The translations under genes and the position numbers were made by a program. Positions 16,927-25,020 of a DNA stretch of 64,000 nt are shown one piece after another. Source of the DNA: Arthrobacter sp. ISL-72 (GTDB lineage: Bacteria; Actinomycetota; Actinomycetes; Actinomycetales; Micrococcaceae); NCBI RefSeq assembly GCF_018613755.1, contig NZ_JAGGPP010000013.1, forward strand, positions 124,001 through 188,000, given 5' to 3'. The notes beneath the pieces were generated by a model. It did not search any database. It saw only the letters and a list, made by a program, of their open reading frames with translations, and was not told the origin of the DNA. Positions within the stretch are counted from its first letter, which is position 1. Each line of letters opens with the position of its first letter.

Positions 16927-18518
16927 TCAGCATCTGAAGGGACTGTTTCGTTGTGGTTTTTGGCGCGGGTCGATGTGGGGCGGCGGCGGGATGAACCACG
17001 GGACGCCGGCTTTGACTTGGATGGTCCACTGTTCTTTGTGGATGAGGTGGTGGTGATGGGAGCAGAGCAGGGTGCCGTTCTCGGTGCTCGTGGTGCCGCC
17101 GTGTGACCAGTAGGTGATGTGGTGGGCTTCGCACCAGGGGGCGGGGATGGTGCAGGCGGGGAAGGCGCAGCCCTGGTCGCGGGCGGTGAGGGCTTTGCGG
17201 ATGTGCGGCGGGAAGACCCTGGTGGTGGGCCGATGTCCAGGACGCGGCCTTCGCTGCCGAGGAGGACCGGGATGATGTCGGCGTCGCAGGCGATCTTGCG
17301 GATCGTGGATGCGGTGACGGGACCGGTGAATGTGAACGTTCCGGGGCCGCTTTGACCTTCGGCGGCGTGGTCGAGGCGGTTCAGGAGCTCGCGGTAGTCG
17401 ATGGTGGCCATGACCTGCGGGCGGAGTCCTCCCGCGGCCGGGAGTTTTCCGCTGGCCAGGGCCGCTTTGCAGCCGTTGACGAGGCCGTCGAGGCGCCGCT
17501 GCGCATGGGTGCGCCGGTCCAGCTCCATTGCTGCTGGTTTCGCCGGGGCGGGTGCGGGGGTTGGTGGCGGTGTTCATGACGGTCAGGAGGTGTTCGTACT
17601 GGTCCGGGGTCGCGAAGATTTCCACGTGGTGCAGTCCGCGGCGGGGTCGGCGGATGAACGCGCCCTGCCGGTGGCGGAGTTCCTCCTCGGACGGTTCGGT
17701 CCCGTCCTGGTCGATCGCGTCGATCCAGCGGCGGGCCATGCGGGAGAGGAAGTCGGCGTGGTCCTCGGCCGCGGTGCTGACCAGGGCGTGCTCCATCAGG
17801 GCAGTGGTGTCCTGCGGGGCGTGGTGCCGGACCTGGTCCAACGCGAGGGTGATGGTCGTCGCGGCCCGGGAACCGATGGTCCCGGCGGCGAGGGCGCAAC
17901 CGAGCTCGGGCCGTTCCGGGGGTTCTTCGTGCCCGGTGAAACCGGTGCGGGGCAGCACCGCCCCGGCAAGGGCGATCCGCCGCCGGGCCTCGCCGGCGCT
18001 GATCGCAGCCGGGAGCGCAGGACTTCGGCAGCGTTCCGGCACCCGTCATCCGCCGGGTTTGGTGCTGATGATGCCTGCGCCGTGGACCCCTGCACCGGGC
18101 ACGCCGATGTGGCGGGGTTCGTCGTTTCCCCCTCTGTTCCCCAGCCCGTGGTCCAGCCGGCCGCCGTACCTGAACTGCCCGCCGCCGCCTGACGACGGGT
18201 CCGGTCCACCGCTCCGGCCGCGACCACCTGCAGGAACTCCGCGGCACGGGAGATCTCCTCGACTCCGGCGGCGAAATCAACAGCTTCACCGAAACCGAAG
18301 AGCGCAGCTTCCGCCACCGCCGTCGAACCCGCGTTCTTCAGCAGCTCAAGGCACCGGGACAGGACACCGGAACCACCGCCGTCGGACGCCGGATGTGACG
18401 GGCCCACTTCCGCCGGGATGCTCCGCAAACCCCGCGTAGCTGGAGGCCGTACAGCGGCCGCAGGCAGAGCCGGCCACAGCAAGGTCCCTCCTGCTGCAAA
18501 TTCCCCCATGGCTTTCAT
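16927..18518 (-). pseudogene. frameshifted DUF222 / HNH endonuclease (13E12-repeat type)
   Basis: Remnant of an HNH nuclease of about 520 residues. The N-terminal DUF222 region, the central ELDRRTHAQRRLDG segment and the C-terminal HNH motif (CTIPAPWCEAHHITYWSHGG ... LCSHHHHLIH) lie in two alternating reading frames. Three single-base indels explain this: one base lost near 18007, one gained near 17525, one lost near 17232; joining the frames restores the family sequence each time. The HNH residues themselves are intact. Such genes are multicopy in actinobacteria and often decay. Sequencing errors cannot be excluded. Confidence 0.8.
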
Positions 18519-18597
18519 GGGATAACTCTGTCAAAGGGGTACGACAAAAAGGGATCGAAATGGTCAGTGCTTCTGCATTTCACTGTGAATGCAATCC

Positions 18598-19119
18598 CTA
18601 AAAACCAGCCTCGAATTTTTGCTTTCTGTATCCGAAGCCGGTGAGGCCGCGCGGCTTATATATAGAGAGCAGGACGGCGAGGACCAGCAGGATGAGCGCT
18701 CCGCCCGCATGGAGGACAGGAGACCAGCTCTGCAGGGACTCGTGGCCGGTGCCCGGGGGAGTCCTCGTTCCGGCAGTTGCCGCCAGGTGAGTGACGGTTT
18801 GCATGTACAGGAGCAGGATGGCGGTCGCCACGACGTTGATCATGAGTTTCGCCAGAACCCAGTAATGTCGAAACAGCCCCCAAGTGGAGACCAGGGACTG
18901 GAAGATACCCGTCACCAGCGAGGCCAGGCTAAGTGGCACGAGAACGCTCCAGCCGATCAGTTCCATGACCAGGGCACACGCCCTAACAAGGTCGGGGTCC
19001 GGACTGGCCGCGGTGGTAATGGCCAAGGCAAGAAATGCCGCCACAGCTCCGAGCCATCCGACCGCGACGGTCACGTGCGCCACGAGCATGGCTTTGCGCA
19101 GGCGCTGGGAGGTTCTCAT
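18598..19119 (-). CDS. DUF2269-like integral membrane protein
   Basis: 173-residue membrane protein with four predicted helices (MLVAHVTVAVGWLGAVAAFL; SVLVPLSLASLVTGIFQSL; LMINVVATAILLLYMQTV; AGGALILLVLAVLLSIY). His in the first helix (VAHVTVAVGW) and HYW after the second resemble DUF2269, an uncharacterised family. Start at 19119 is chosen because its ATG overlaps the stop of the upstream gene (ATGA), giving translational coupling. Function unknown. Its divergence from a TetR gene suggests it belongs to that repressor's target operon. Confidence 0.7.
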   Translation of the reverse strand: MRTSQRLRKAMLVAHVTVAVGWLGAVAAFLALAITTAASPDPDLVRACALVMELIGWSVLVPLSLASLVTGIFQSLVSTWGLFRHYWVLAKLMINVVATAILLLYMQTVTHLAATAGTRTPPGTGHESLQSWSPVLHAGGALILLVLAVLLSIYKPRGLTGFGYRKQKFEAGF

Positions 19120-19358
19120 GCCCCATCCCCGACGCCCGCTTTTACGTATCCGGATACGTAGCCGTGCGGGGCGGGGCTGGTGGGAGCGCCGCTCATGTGC
19201 TGGCCGGGCCCATGGCCGCTGAGCAGCATCACCGCAACAAGAACGGCCAGGATGAGAAAGACGATCCCTGACACCTTTACCCATCTGGGCGTGGGGCCAG
19301 GCCTTCGGGGATGCGGGGAACGGCTGGGGCGGTCACCGGGCTGTTCGGGCTGAGACAT
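19116..19358 (-). CDS. small single-pass membrane protein, 80 residues
   Basis: First gene of the two-gene minus-strand unit divergent from the TetR regulator. The N-terminus is Pro/Arg-rich (SRSPHPRRPGPTPRW), followed by one hydrophobic helix (VSGIVFLILAVLVAVMLLSG) and a short His/Gly/Pro-rich outer tail (GHGPGQHMSG). Met and His in the tail could bind metal, but this is speculation. AGGA lies six bases before the ATG. No family recognised. It overlaps the DUF2269-like gene by four bases, so the two probably act together. Confidence 0.65.
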   Translation of the reverse strand: MSQPEQPGDRPSRSPHPRRPGPTPRWVKVSGIVFLILAVLVAVMLLSGHGPGQHMSGAPTSPAPHGYVSGYVKAGVGDGA

Positions 19359-19401
19359 ATTTGGTCCTGTTCAGTGGGCTTGGTTGGTCGCCGATTACAG
19401 G

Positions 19402-19463
19402 GTATCGATACAATATGTCTCGAACAAGGCAATCTGTCGCACGCGTGTCGGTGCGTATAGACT
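19402..19463. promoter_or_regulatory. divergent control region with palindrome and leaderless -10
   Basis: The 111-base gap holds a perfect 10-bp palindrome gtatcgatac at 19402-19411, a candidate TetR operator half-way between the two starts, and TAGACT at 19458-19463, six bases before GTG 19470. The 9-mers at 19352-19360 and 19413-19421 (gagacatat / atatgtctc) are inverted copies of each other. Confidence 0.4.
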
Positions 19464-19469
19464 GTGGCG

Positions 19470-20024
19470 GTGCCGAAACTTTGGAACGAAACGATTGAAG
19501 CTCACCGTTCCGCGGTGCGGGATGCAATCCTGGATGCCGCCATGACTCTCGTGTCCAAGCACGGGCCGTTGTCGGTGACGATGTCCCAAGTTGCCAAGGA
19601 GGTGGGTATCGGGCGGGCCACGCTGTACAAGTACTTTCCGGACGTTGAGGGGATCCTGCTGGCAGTGCATGACCGTCAGGTGGCAGGCCAGCTGGAACAT
19701 CTCCATGCGGTGCGGGACGCCGGCGGTAACCCGGCCCGGCAGCTGGAACAGATTCTCCGGATCCACGCCATGATGGTCCACGAACACCATGGCAGCGCCA
19801 TTTCGTCGGTCATGCACCAAGGCAGTGCCCGGAAGCACCAGCTGGCATTCCTTCAGGATATTCTCCAGCGCTCCGCCGACAGCGGAGTGGTCCGCAGCGA
19901 CATAAGTTCCGAGGAACTCGCGAAGTTTTGCCTGCATGCGCTCTCCGCGGCAGCGGAAGAAAGCTCCCGCGCGGCCGTGGACCGCTTGGTGCAACTCACC
20001 CTGGACAGCCTTCGAATCCATTGA
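19470..20024 (+). CDS. TetR-family transcriptional regulator
   Basis: 184-residue DNA-binding repressor. The helix-turn-helix is typical: VTMSQVAKEVGIGRATLYKYFPDVEGIL, with recognition helix GRATLYKYF. The C-terminal ligand domain is diverged. The GTG at 19470 is preferred because TAGACT ends six bases before it (leaderless); another GTG two codons upstream is possible. It is divergent from the two membrane-protein genes, and local repressors of this family usually control the divergent operon and themselves. The ligand is unknown; the adjacent membrane proteins do not point to a drug pump. Confidence 0.85.
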   Translation: MPKLWNETIEAHRSAVRDAILDAAMTLVSKHGPLSVTMSQVAKEVGIGRATLYKYFPDVEGILLAVHDRQVAGQLEHLHAVRDAGGNPARQLEQILRIHAMMVHEHHGSAISSVMHQGSARKHQLAFLQDILQRSADSGVVRSDISSEELAKFCLHALSAAAEESSRAAVDRLVQLTLDSLRIH

Positions 20025-20124
20025 GCACGGCTGGGCGGCAGGACGTTGCCGCGGTTTAGCCAGCCGGAATGGCAAGCGCGAGGAGTCCCGCCAGCCGCGC
20101 CGCCCCGAGCCCGGCTCCAGAAAG

Positions 20125-20880
20125 TCAGCTCCGGACCAGCCGCGGCCGTCCGAATTGGGTGCGGACGCCGGGGGAGTACAGCACTGAGTCGGGCGGTCCC
20201 GCCACATGGATGCCGGCAGCGCCAATGAGGCCGTCCTCCAGGGCCGACACCTCGGCCCGGCACAACGGCCAGGCCGGATGGGAGTTCGGAATGTAGAGCG
20301 TACGTCCGCGAAACCGGGAGTGCAGGCCGAACCTGGCGGTCAGGTGGACTGACAACGGATCCGTGGCGACGTCGTCGAACGCCGGAACGACGGCGAAATC
20401 GGTCCTGGCCCCGCGCTGGAACCGCCGGACGGAGTAGCCGAGGGATGGGTTGCCGGAACTAGCCGGTCGGAAGCAGGCGTGCGACCACACGTAGGGAATT
20501 CCGGCGGCGCGGGCGGCGAGCACCCCTGCGAGCCTGTCGGCGTCCAGGCTCAGGAACACAACACCCCGGGTGCCGTCGGGCTCCCGCGAATACAGGCGGA
20601 CGTTGATTTCATTGAAGTCCCCGAGATACGGCACCGCCGGACCTCGGCCAAAGCCCGCCTTCTGCATGCGGAAACCGATCAGGCCTACCCACGCTGAACC
20701 GTCGAAAACGTCAGGCACCACCTCGGGCGGCATAAATGCGGCGGCAGTTGCTTCGGGGATGCGCCAGTGCAGGAACACTGCATCGGCCCAGCGCTGTTCC
20801 ATAAGGACCGGTCCGCGCAGCTCGGGCGGATTCGGCCAGGGGTCAGGCAGATGCTCCTTCGGGGTCTCCGGCGCGACCAT
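20125..20880 (-). CDS. DUF2071 (YqjF-like) protein
   Basis: 251-residue soluble protein of the DUF2071 family: MEQRWADAVFLHWRIPEATAAAF at the start, GLIGFRMQKAGFGRGPAVPYLGDFNEINVRLY in the middle. The fold is related to acetoacetate decarboxylase, but the catalytic Lys of that enzyme is not evident, and members have no settled function. It starts 11 bases after the stop of the DUF1622 gene without a clear ribosome site, so it is probably coupled to that gene. It converges on the TetR gene, separated by 100 bases with no obvious terminator. Confidence 0.8.
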   Translation of the reverse strand: MVAPETPKEHLPDPWPNPPELRGPVLMEQRWADAVFLHWRIPEATAAAFMPPEVVPDVFDGSAWVGLIGFRMQKAGFGRGPAVPYLGDFNEINVRLYSREPDGTRGVVFLSLDADRLAGVLAARAAGIPYVWSHACFRPASSGNPSLGYSVRRFQRGARTDFAVVPAFDDVATDPLSVHLTARFGLHSRFRGRTLYIPNSHPAWPLCRAEVSALEDGLIGAAGIHVAGPPDSVLYSPGVRTQFGRPRLVRS

Positions 20881-20891
20881 GTCGAAGGCCG

Positions 20892-21383
20892 TCAGTCGGC
20901 CGACGTCGAAGAGGCAGCCGGAGCCGGGGAAGCAACAGACGCCGGGGAGGCAGCAGACGCCGCGGCGGCTGCCGGGGCCGCGGTCGCGGTCGGTTTCGAG
21001 GATGTCTCCGCGCCGGCGGAACTAGCCGGCTCCTTCTGCCATGGCCAGCGGCCGGTAATTTCCAGCTCGAGCGAGAAGCTCAGGAAGGTTCGGATCAGCA
21101 CGATAACCGCCAGCACGCCTACGCCTTCAAAGGTTGGCGTAACCGCGACCGTCCGGATGATGTCAGCCGCCACCAGGAGCTCAAGCCCCAGCAGGATGGA
21201 ACGCCCCAGCAGCTGCCGGTAGGACCGGTAGACCGAGAGTGGTTCGGAGCCTTCCGGCAGGCGCTTGGGCTGGAATCCGCGGATGGCCATCGGGATGGAC
21301 ACGACGGCGCCAACCACCATAATGGCGACGCCGGCAAAGTCCATGAATCTGCCGATTGTCTCGATGATGTGCTGAAAATCCAC
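20892..21383 (-). CDS. DUF1622 family membrane protein
   Basis: 163-residue inner-membrane protein with three predicted helices: FMDFAGVAIMVVGAVVSIPMAI, then SILLGLELLVAADIIRTV, then VGVLAVIVLIRTFLSFSLELE. YRSYRQLLGRSILLGLE and LVAADIIRT are hallmarks of DUF1622, whose function is unknown. GTG at 21383 is chosen because AAGGGG lies five bases upstream; longer readings lack a site. The cytoplasmic tail after EITGRWPWQKE is a 45-residue Ala/Ser/Pro/Thr-rich low-complexity stretch from repeated codons. Likely co-transcribed with the DUF2071 gene. Confidence 0.75.
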   Translation of the reverse strand: MDFQHIIETIGRFMDFAGVAIMVVGAVVSIPMAIRGFQPKRLPEGSEPLSVYRSYRQLLGRSILLGLELLVAADIIRTVAVTPTFEGVGVLAVIVLIRTFLSFSLELEITGRWPWQKEPASSAGAETSSKPTATAAPAAAAASAASPASVASPAPAASSTSAD

Positions 21384-21441
21384 TGTTCCCCTTACAAAAA
21401 TTCGGACTACAAGGCTTCGGACACGTAAAGACCATGCTGCA

Positions 21442-22344
21442 TCACGGGTGCCGCACGCCTTCGCCTGCCAGGATGGCACGGTAGCCCTCGCGGAAGGTCG
21501 GGTAGGCAAACTCGAACCCGGTGATGCGGAGCAGTGCATTGCTGCACCGCTTGTTCCCGCCGCGGGAAGGCTCGCCACCCGAACCGCCACCGGGAACGGC
21601 CGACGGCGGCTGGGGGAGTCCCAGCTCGGCGGCCAGGAAGCGCTGGACCTCGCCAAGCTCGGCAGGGTCGTCGTCCACGCCGAGATACACGGGAGCCGGC
21701 TCAGCCGCCATGGTGCAGAGGTGCACGATGGCCGCCGCAGCGTCGTCACGGTGAATGCGGTTCGTGTAGCGGGGCTCAGCGGGCGGCACCGCAGACCCTG
21801 CGCGCACCTGGTCGATGAGCCGCGTCCGCCCGGGGCCGTACACGCCGCCCAGGCGAAGCACCACGGGAGTGACCCCGGAGCCGAGCAGCCGCGTGTTCAG
21901 CAGCTCCTCGGCCTCCCACATGATGCGGCCCGAGAACCCGCCGGGTGCCGGCGTCGTATTTTCCTCCACCCAGCCGCCGCCCGCGTCGCCGTACACCGCG
22001 GTGGACGAGACGAACACGACCCGCCGGACCAGCGACGGGAGCGCGACGCCGTCGTGCCCGCGGGAGCGATCCAGCGCGTCGAGCACGTTAGTCAGCCCGT
22101 CGATATAGGCAGCCCGGTAGGCGGCCTCGGTGGACGCATCGGCCGCGACGGCGACGACGACGGCGGTGGTGTCCGCAGGGATGGGCGGCAGCGGCGGGGC
22201 GGACAGGTCAGCCGCGACACCTTCGATGACAGCCGGAAGCTTTTCGGGCGACCGCCGCCAGCCCACCACGCGGTGGCCGGCGGCGGCGAACCGCAGCCCG
22301 GCTTCGGTACCAAGATCGCCGCAGCCGGCCATAAGAACAGTCAT
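21442..22344 (-). CDS. NAD-dependent epimerase/dehydratase-like protein (YeeZ type)
   Basis: 300-residue extended SDR. It begins MTVLMAGCGDLGTEAGLRFA, a glycine-rich Rossmann motif at 7-12, has an NAD-fold active region with VFVSSTAVYGDAGGGWVEE (Tyr of SxxxY), and GVYGPGRTRLIDQV in the substrate domain. YeeZ-like members have no defined substrate; a nucleotide-sugar or redox role is possible. The catalytic Lys of YxxxK is not present at the usual spacing, so enzymatic activity is uncertain. It lies in a co-directional row with the flanking genes, with gaps of 52-58 bases. Confidence 0.7.
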   Translation of the reverse strand: MTVLMAGCGDLGTEAGLRFAAAGHRVVGWRRSPEKLPAVIEGVAADLSAPPLPPIPADTTAVVVAVAADASTEAAYRAAYIDGLTNVLDALDRSRGHDGVALPSLVRRVVFVSSTAVYGDAGGGWVEENTTPAPGGFSGRIMWEAEELLNTRLLGSGVTPVVLRLGGVYGPGRTRLIDQVRAGSAVPPAEPRYTNRIHRDDAAAAIVHLCTMAAEPAPVYLGVDDDPAELGEVQRFLAAELGLPQPPSAVPGGGSGGEPSRGGNKRCSNALLRITGFEFAYPTFREGYRAILAGEGVRHP

Positions 22345-22396
22345 ACTGGCCAGTCTGCCAGAGCGGCGCCGAACGCCCGGCGATAAACCCCTGAAA

Positions 22397-23308
22397 CTAT
22401 GCCTGGGGCGCCGGAACCGGGAAGAACAGCCGGGGGTCCTGCAGCAGGGCCGGGTAGTCGAACGCGGAACGGTCCACGACCTCCGTCACCTCGAAGTTCC
22501 GGGCGAAGCGGCCTTCCACTGTGATGGGGCGTCCCTGGACCTTGCCAATCGCGAAGGTGGCACCGCCGTCGAACGGAACAGCGACGGGCGTGTTGCCGGG
22601 GAGGGTGCGGAACGCTTCTTCCTGCCGCTGCCGCTTCCGGGTGGGCTTCTTCACCAGCTGCTTGGGCGGAGCCTTGCGGGGGTTCTTGTCCGGCCGGCGC
22701 GATGTGGAGTCAGCGTAGACAAACTGATATTCGTCGGCCGGGGCAGCTGCCTTCGCTGCGCGGCCAACCTCAGGCAGGCTGATGGTGTTCAGCTTCTCAG
22801 GTTCCGTATCATCCACGTGGGCGCGCAGGATCCACAGCCTCTCGCCTACCGGATCCTCGGGGAGGAACTCGTGCCTGGGTTCGGGCCAGACGTACTCGAG
22901 ATCGGCCGGCGTTCCGGGGAACACTTCGCTGTAAAAGCGCGGTTCCTTCTGCAGCAGGCGGGAGCGGTGGCTGAGGTGGAAGTCCGGCTCGCCGAGCCAC
23001 GGCGGCATCGCGATCTTGGCGGCGTAGGCAGCGTGGTCTGCCTGGGGTGCGAATTCGGCGATCTTGGCCCGGGTGGTGTCTTCCCCGCCGCGGGCGGTCC
23101 ATTCATCAACCATGGCCAGGCCGTACATCGTCAGCGCGGGCACGTAGCCCATCCACATGCGGACGGCTGGGTGCGACTGCCAGCCGTACTCCGGGATCAC
23201 CAGCGCACGGAGTGTCTGCAGCGCCTCGACACGCTGCTTGCCGAGCCGGACGCGGTCCAGGACCGCGGCGCTCTGCTGGAAATCTGGATAGGGAAGGAAA
23301 GTCTGCAT
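22397..23308 (-). CDS. MSMEG_6728-like protein (putative DNA-repair related)
   Basis: 303-residue soluble protein. The N-terminus, MQTFLPYPDFQQSAAVLDRVRLGKQRVEAL, followed by WQSHPAVRMWMGY, is the pattern of the actinobacterial MSMEG_6728 family, which I recall as similar to pyrimidine-dimer DNA glycosylase-type proteins; that functional link is not proven here. A basic linker (about 218-245, KNPRKAPPKQLVKKPTRKRQRQ split over two runs) precedes a beta-rich end with DGGATFAIGKVQG. CACACT six bases before the ATG suggests a leaderless start. Confidence 0.6.
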   Translation of the reverse strand: MQTFLPYPDFQQSAAVLDRVRLGKQRVEALQTLRALVIPEYGWQSHPAVRMWMGYVPALTMYGLAMVDEWTARGGEDTTRAKIAEFAPQADHAAYAAKIAMPPWLGEPDFHLSHRSRLLQKEPRFYSEVFPGTPADLEYVWPEPRHEFLPEDPVGERLWILRAHVDDTEPEKLNTISLPEVGRAAKAAAPADEYQFVYADSTSRRPDKNPRKAPPKQLVKKPTRKRQRQEEAFRTLPGNTPVAVPFDGGATFAIGKVQGRPITVEGRFARNFEVTEVVDRSAFDYPALLQDPRLFFPVPAPQA

Positions 23309-23505
23309 TCTTCAAGTGTGGAGGTGCGCCGGTTCCAGACCAAATGCCGACGGCCCGTGAAAGTCGGGTAGGCTGTCAGCGGCTTCCTCACCGTGCGGCG
23401 TAGTCTACTTGACCGTATGCTGAGACGGGGGCGACAACACGGTCACAGTTTGACTAAGATGGCCGCAAACAAATCCCGCCTCAGCCACCCTCCGGAAGAC
23501 ACGAC

Positions 23506-24078
23506 ATGACACTTACCCAAGCAGTTCCGTTCACGCCGAAGTTCGGACAAATGCTGAGCCCGGACGCCAACGGCATCCTGGTGCTTGATGAATTCACGCT
23601 GGATCCCGAAGCCGCCCGCAAGGAACAGCACGGCTTCCGCGCCGCCCTGGGCTCTGTTGCACTTAAGCTGCGCCGCATCGTAGCCCTGCGCCTGTTCATC
23701 GCAGTAGTGGCCATCGCCAATCTCCCGCTGTTCCTGCTGTCCACCGGGTGGTGGATTTACATTGTGTCCCTTGCCCTCGTGGTGGGCGTGCACGCCGCTG
23801 TTTCATGGCTCAACAAGCATGAACCGAAGGTCCGCCAGCGCCACTCCCTGGAGCTGCACCTGCACCGCGAACGCAGCGACAACTACCGCAAGATGCGCGA
23901 CGCCGTGAAGTTCGTCATTGATTCGCCGGCGCGCATGAACGAGCACCTGTACCTCGAGCTCCTGGCCGCCAAGCGCGTCGCCCTGCACCTGCACATCGGC
24001 ACCGTGGCCCTGCTGGACACCAGCGACGACTCCGCCTGGAAGGTCCGGATCGTCCGGGAACTGCCGCAGGCAGCCTGA
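23506..24078 (+). CDS. hypothetical membrane protein, 190 residues
   Basis: Protein with a soluble N-terminus, two closely spaced hydrophobic helices in the middle (FIAVVAIANLPLFLLSTGWW and YIVSLALVVGVHAAVSWL), and a charged C-terminus rich in His, Arg and Glu (HSLELHLHRERSDNYRKM). No family recognised. GGAAGAC precedes the ATG and TAAGAT at 23455-23460 may be a -10 box. It ends at a strong hairpin terminator and is isolated from its neighbours, so it is probably monocistronic. Confidence 0.65.
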   Translation: MTLTQAVPFTPKFGQMLSPDANGILVLDEFTLDPEAARKEQHGFRAALGSVALKLRRIVALRLFIAVVAIANLPLFLLSTGWWIYIVSLALVVGVHAAVSWLNKHEPKVRQRHSLELHLHRERSDNYRKMRDAVKFVIDSPARMNEHLYLELLAAKRVALHLHIGTVALLDTSDDSAWKVRIVRELPQAA

Positions 24079-24093
24079 ACAAACTTAAAAAGA

Positions 24094-24135
24094 ACGACGC
24101 CGGAGCTCCCCGCGCAGGGGACGCTCCGGCGTCGT
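24094..24135. terminator. strong bidirectional hairpin terminator
   Basis: A perfect 13-bp stem (acgacgccggagc / gctccggcgtcgt) continues into a 5-bp inner stem (tcccc / gggga) with loop gcgca. It is preceded by an A-run on the plus strand, so it also ends minus-strand transcripts of the siderophore ATPase. Nearly the same hairpin recurs at 29417-29452. Confidence 0.85.
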
Positions 24136-24178
24136 CGTTAACCGGCGGCGCCGTTTACAGGTTGCGCCCAGGCACCGG

Positions 24179-24223
24179 CCATGCCTGAAGCGGCCGTGCC
24201 TGAACCGGCCGTGCTAGCTGCGG
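24179..24223. repeat. 15-bp tandem repeat at the end of the ABC ATPase gene
   Basis: Three 15-base units (ccatgcctgaagcgg, ccgtgcctgaaccgg, ccgtgctagctgcgg). The last one contains the stop codon of the minus-strand ATPase, so the array extends from its C-terminal codons into the gap. Confidence 0.75.
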
Positions 24224-25020
24224 TGCCCGAGCGGAATCACATGCGGGCGGCCGTCCGTCGGCTCGCTCACCACCTCAGCATCGAGCCCGAAGACGTTGAG
24301 GAGGCGCTCGGAAGTAACCACGTCGGCAGGGTTGCCCTGGGCCTGGATCCGCCCGTCCTTCATGGCGACGATGTGGTCCGAGTAGCGGGCAGCAAGCGAA
24401 ATATCGTGCAGCACCATCACCACGGTGCGGCCGTGCTCGCGGTTGAGGCGGCGGACGAGTTCGAGGACGTCCACCTGGTGGGCAAGGTCAAGGTAGGTGG
24501 TGGGTTCGTCCAGCAGCAGGATGCCGGTCTCCTGGGCGAGTGTCATGGAGATCCAGGCCCGTTGCCGCTGGCCTCCGGACAGGTCCTCGATGGGAGTGTC
24601 GGCAAGGTCCAGGATGTCCGTCGCGCGCAGGGCGTCTTCCACCACCGACTCGTCGGCAGGGGAAAACTGCTGGTACCACTTTTGCCTCGGGTGCCGCCCG
24701 CGGGACACGAGGTCGGCCACGGTCAGCCCTGACGGGGCCACGGGACTTTGCGGCAGCACGCTGATGCGCGTGGCGATGTGGCGGGTGGACTGCCCGGCCA
24801 GCGGCATGCCGTCGAGGATCACTTCGCCGGAACGGGGAGCGAGCAGCCGGCCAAGGCCGCGGAGCAGCGTGGACTTTCCGCAGCCGTTGGGCCCGATGAT
24901 GGAGGTCACCTGGGCATTTGGAATGGTCAGGGACAGGTCCTGGATGATGTCCGCGCCGTCGTACCCAAGGCTGAGGTTCTCGGCGCGCAGCCCCTGGTCA
25001 AGCCGTGTGGTGGTCGTCAA
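24214..25020 (-). CDS. iron-siderophore ABC transporter ATP-binding protein (FepC type)
   Basis: 268-residue cytoplasmic ATPase that powers ferric-siderophore import. Walker A GPNGCGKST (43-51), signature LSGGQRQRAW, Walker B ILLLDEPTTYLD and the switch His in VVMVLHDISLAARYSDHI are all present. The TTYLDLAHQ stretch is typical of the FepC/FecE branch. Its start overlaps the stop of the upstream permease (ATGA), so the three genes form one translationally coupled unit, ending at the hairpin near 24115. Confidence 0.93.
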   Translation of the reverse strand: MTTTTRLDQGLRAENLSLGYDGADIIQDLSLTIPNAQVTSIIGPNGCGKSTLLRGLGRLLAPRSGEVILDGMPLAGQSTRHIATRISVLPQSPVAPSGLTVADLVSRGRHPRQKWYQQFSPADESVVEDALRATDILDLADTPIEDLSGGQRQRAWISMTLAQETGILLLDEPTTYLDLAHQVDVLELVRRLNREHGRTVVMVLHDISLAARYSDHIVAMKDGRIQAQGNPADVVTSERLLNVFGLDAEVVSEPTDGRPHVIPLGHRS

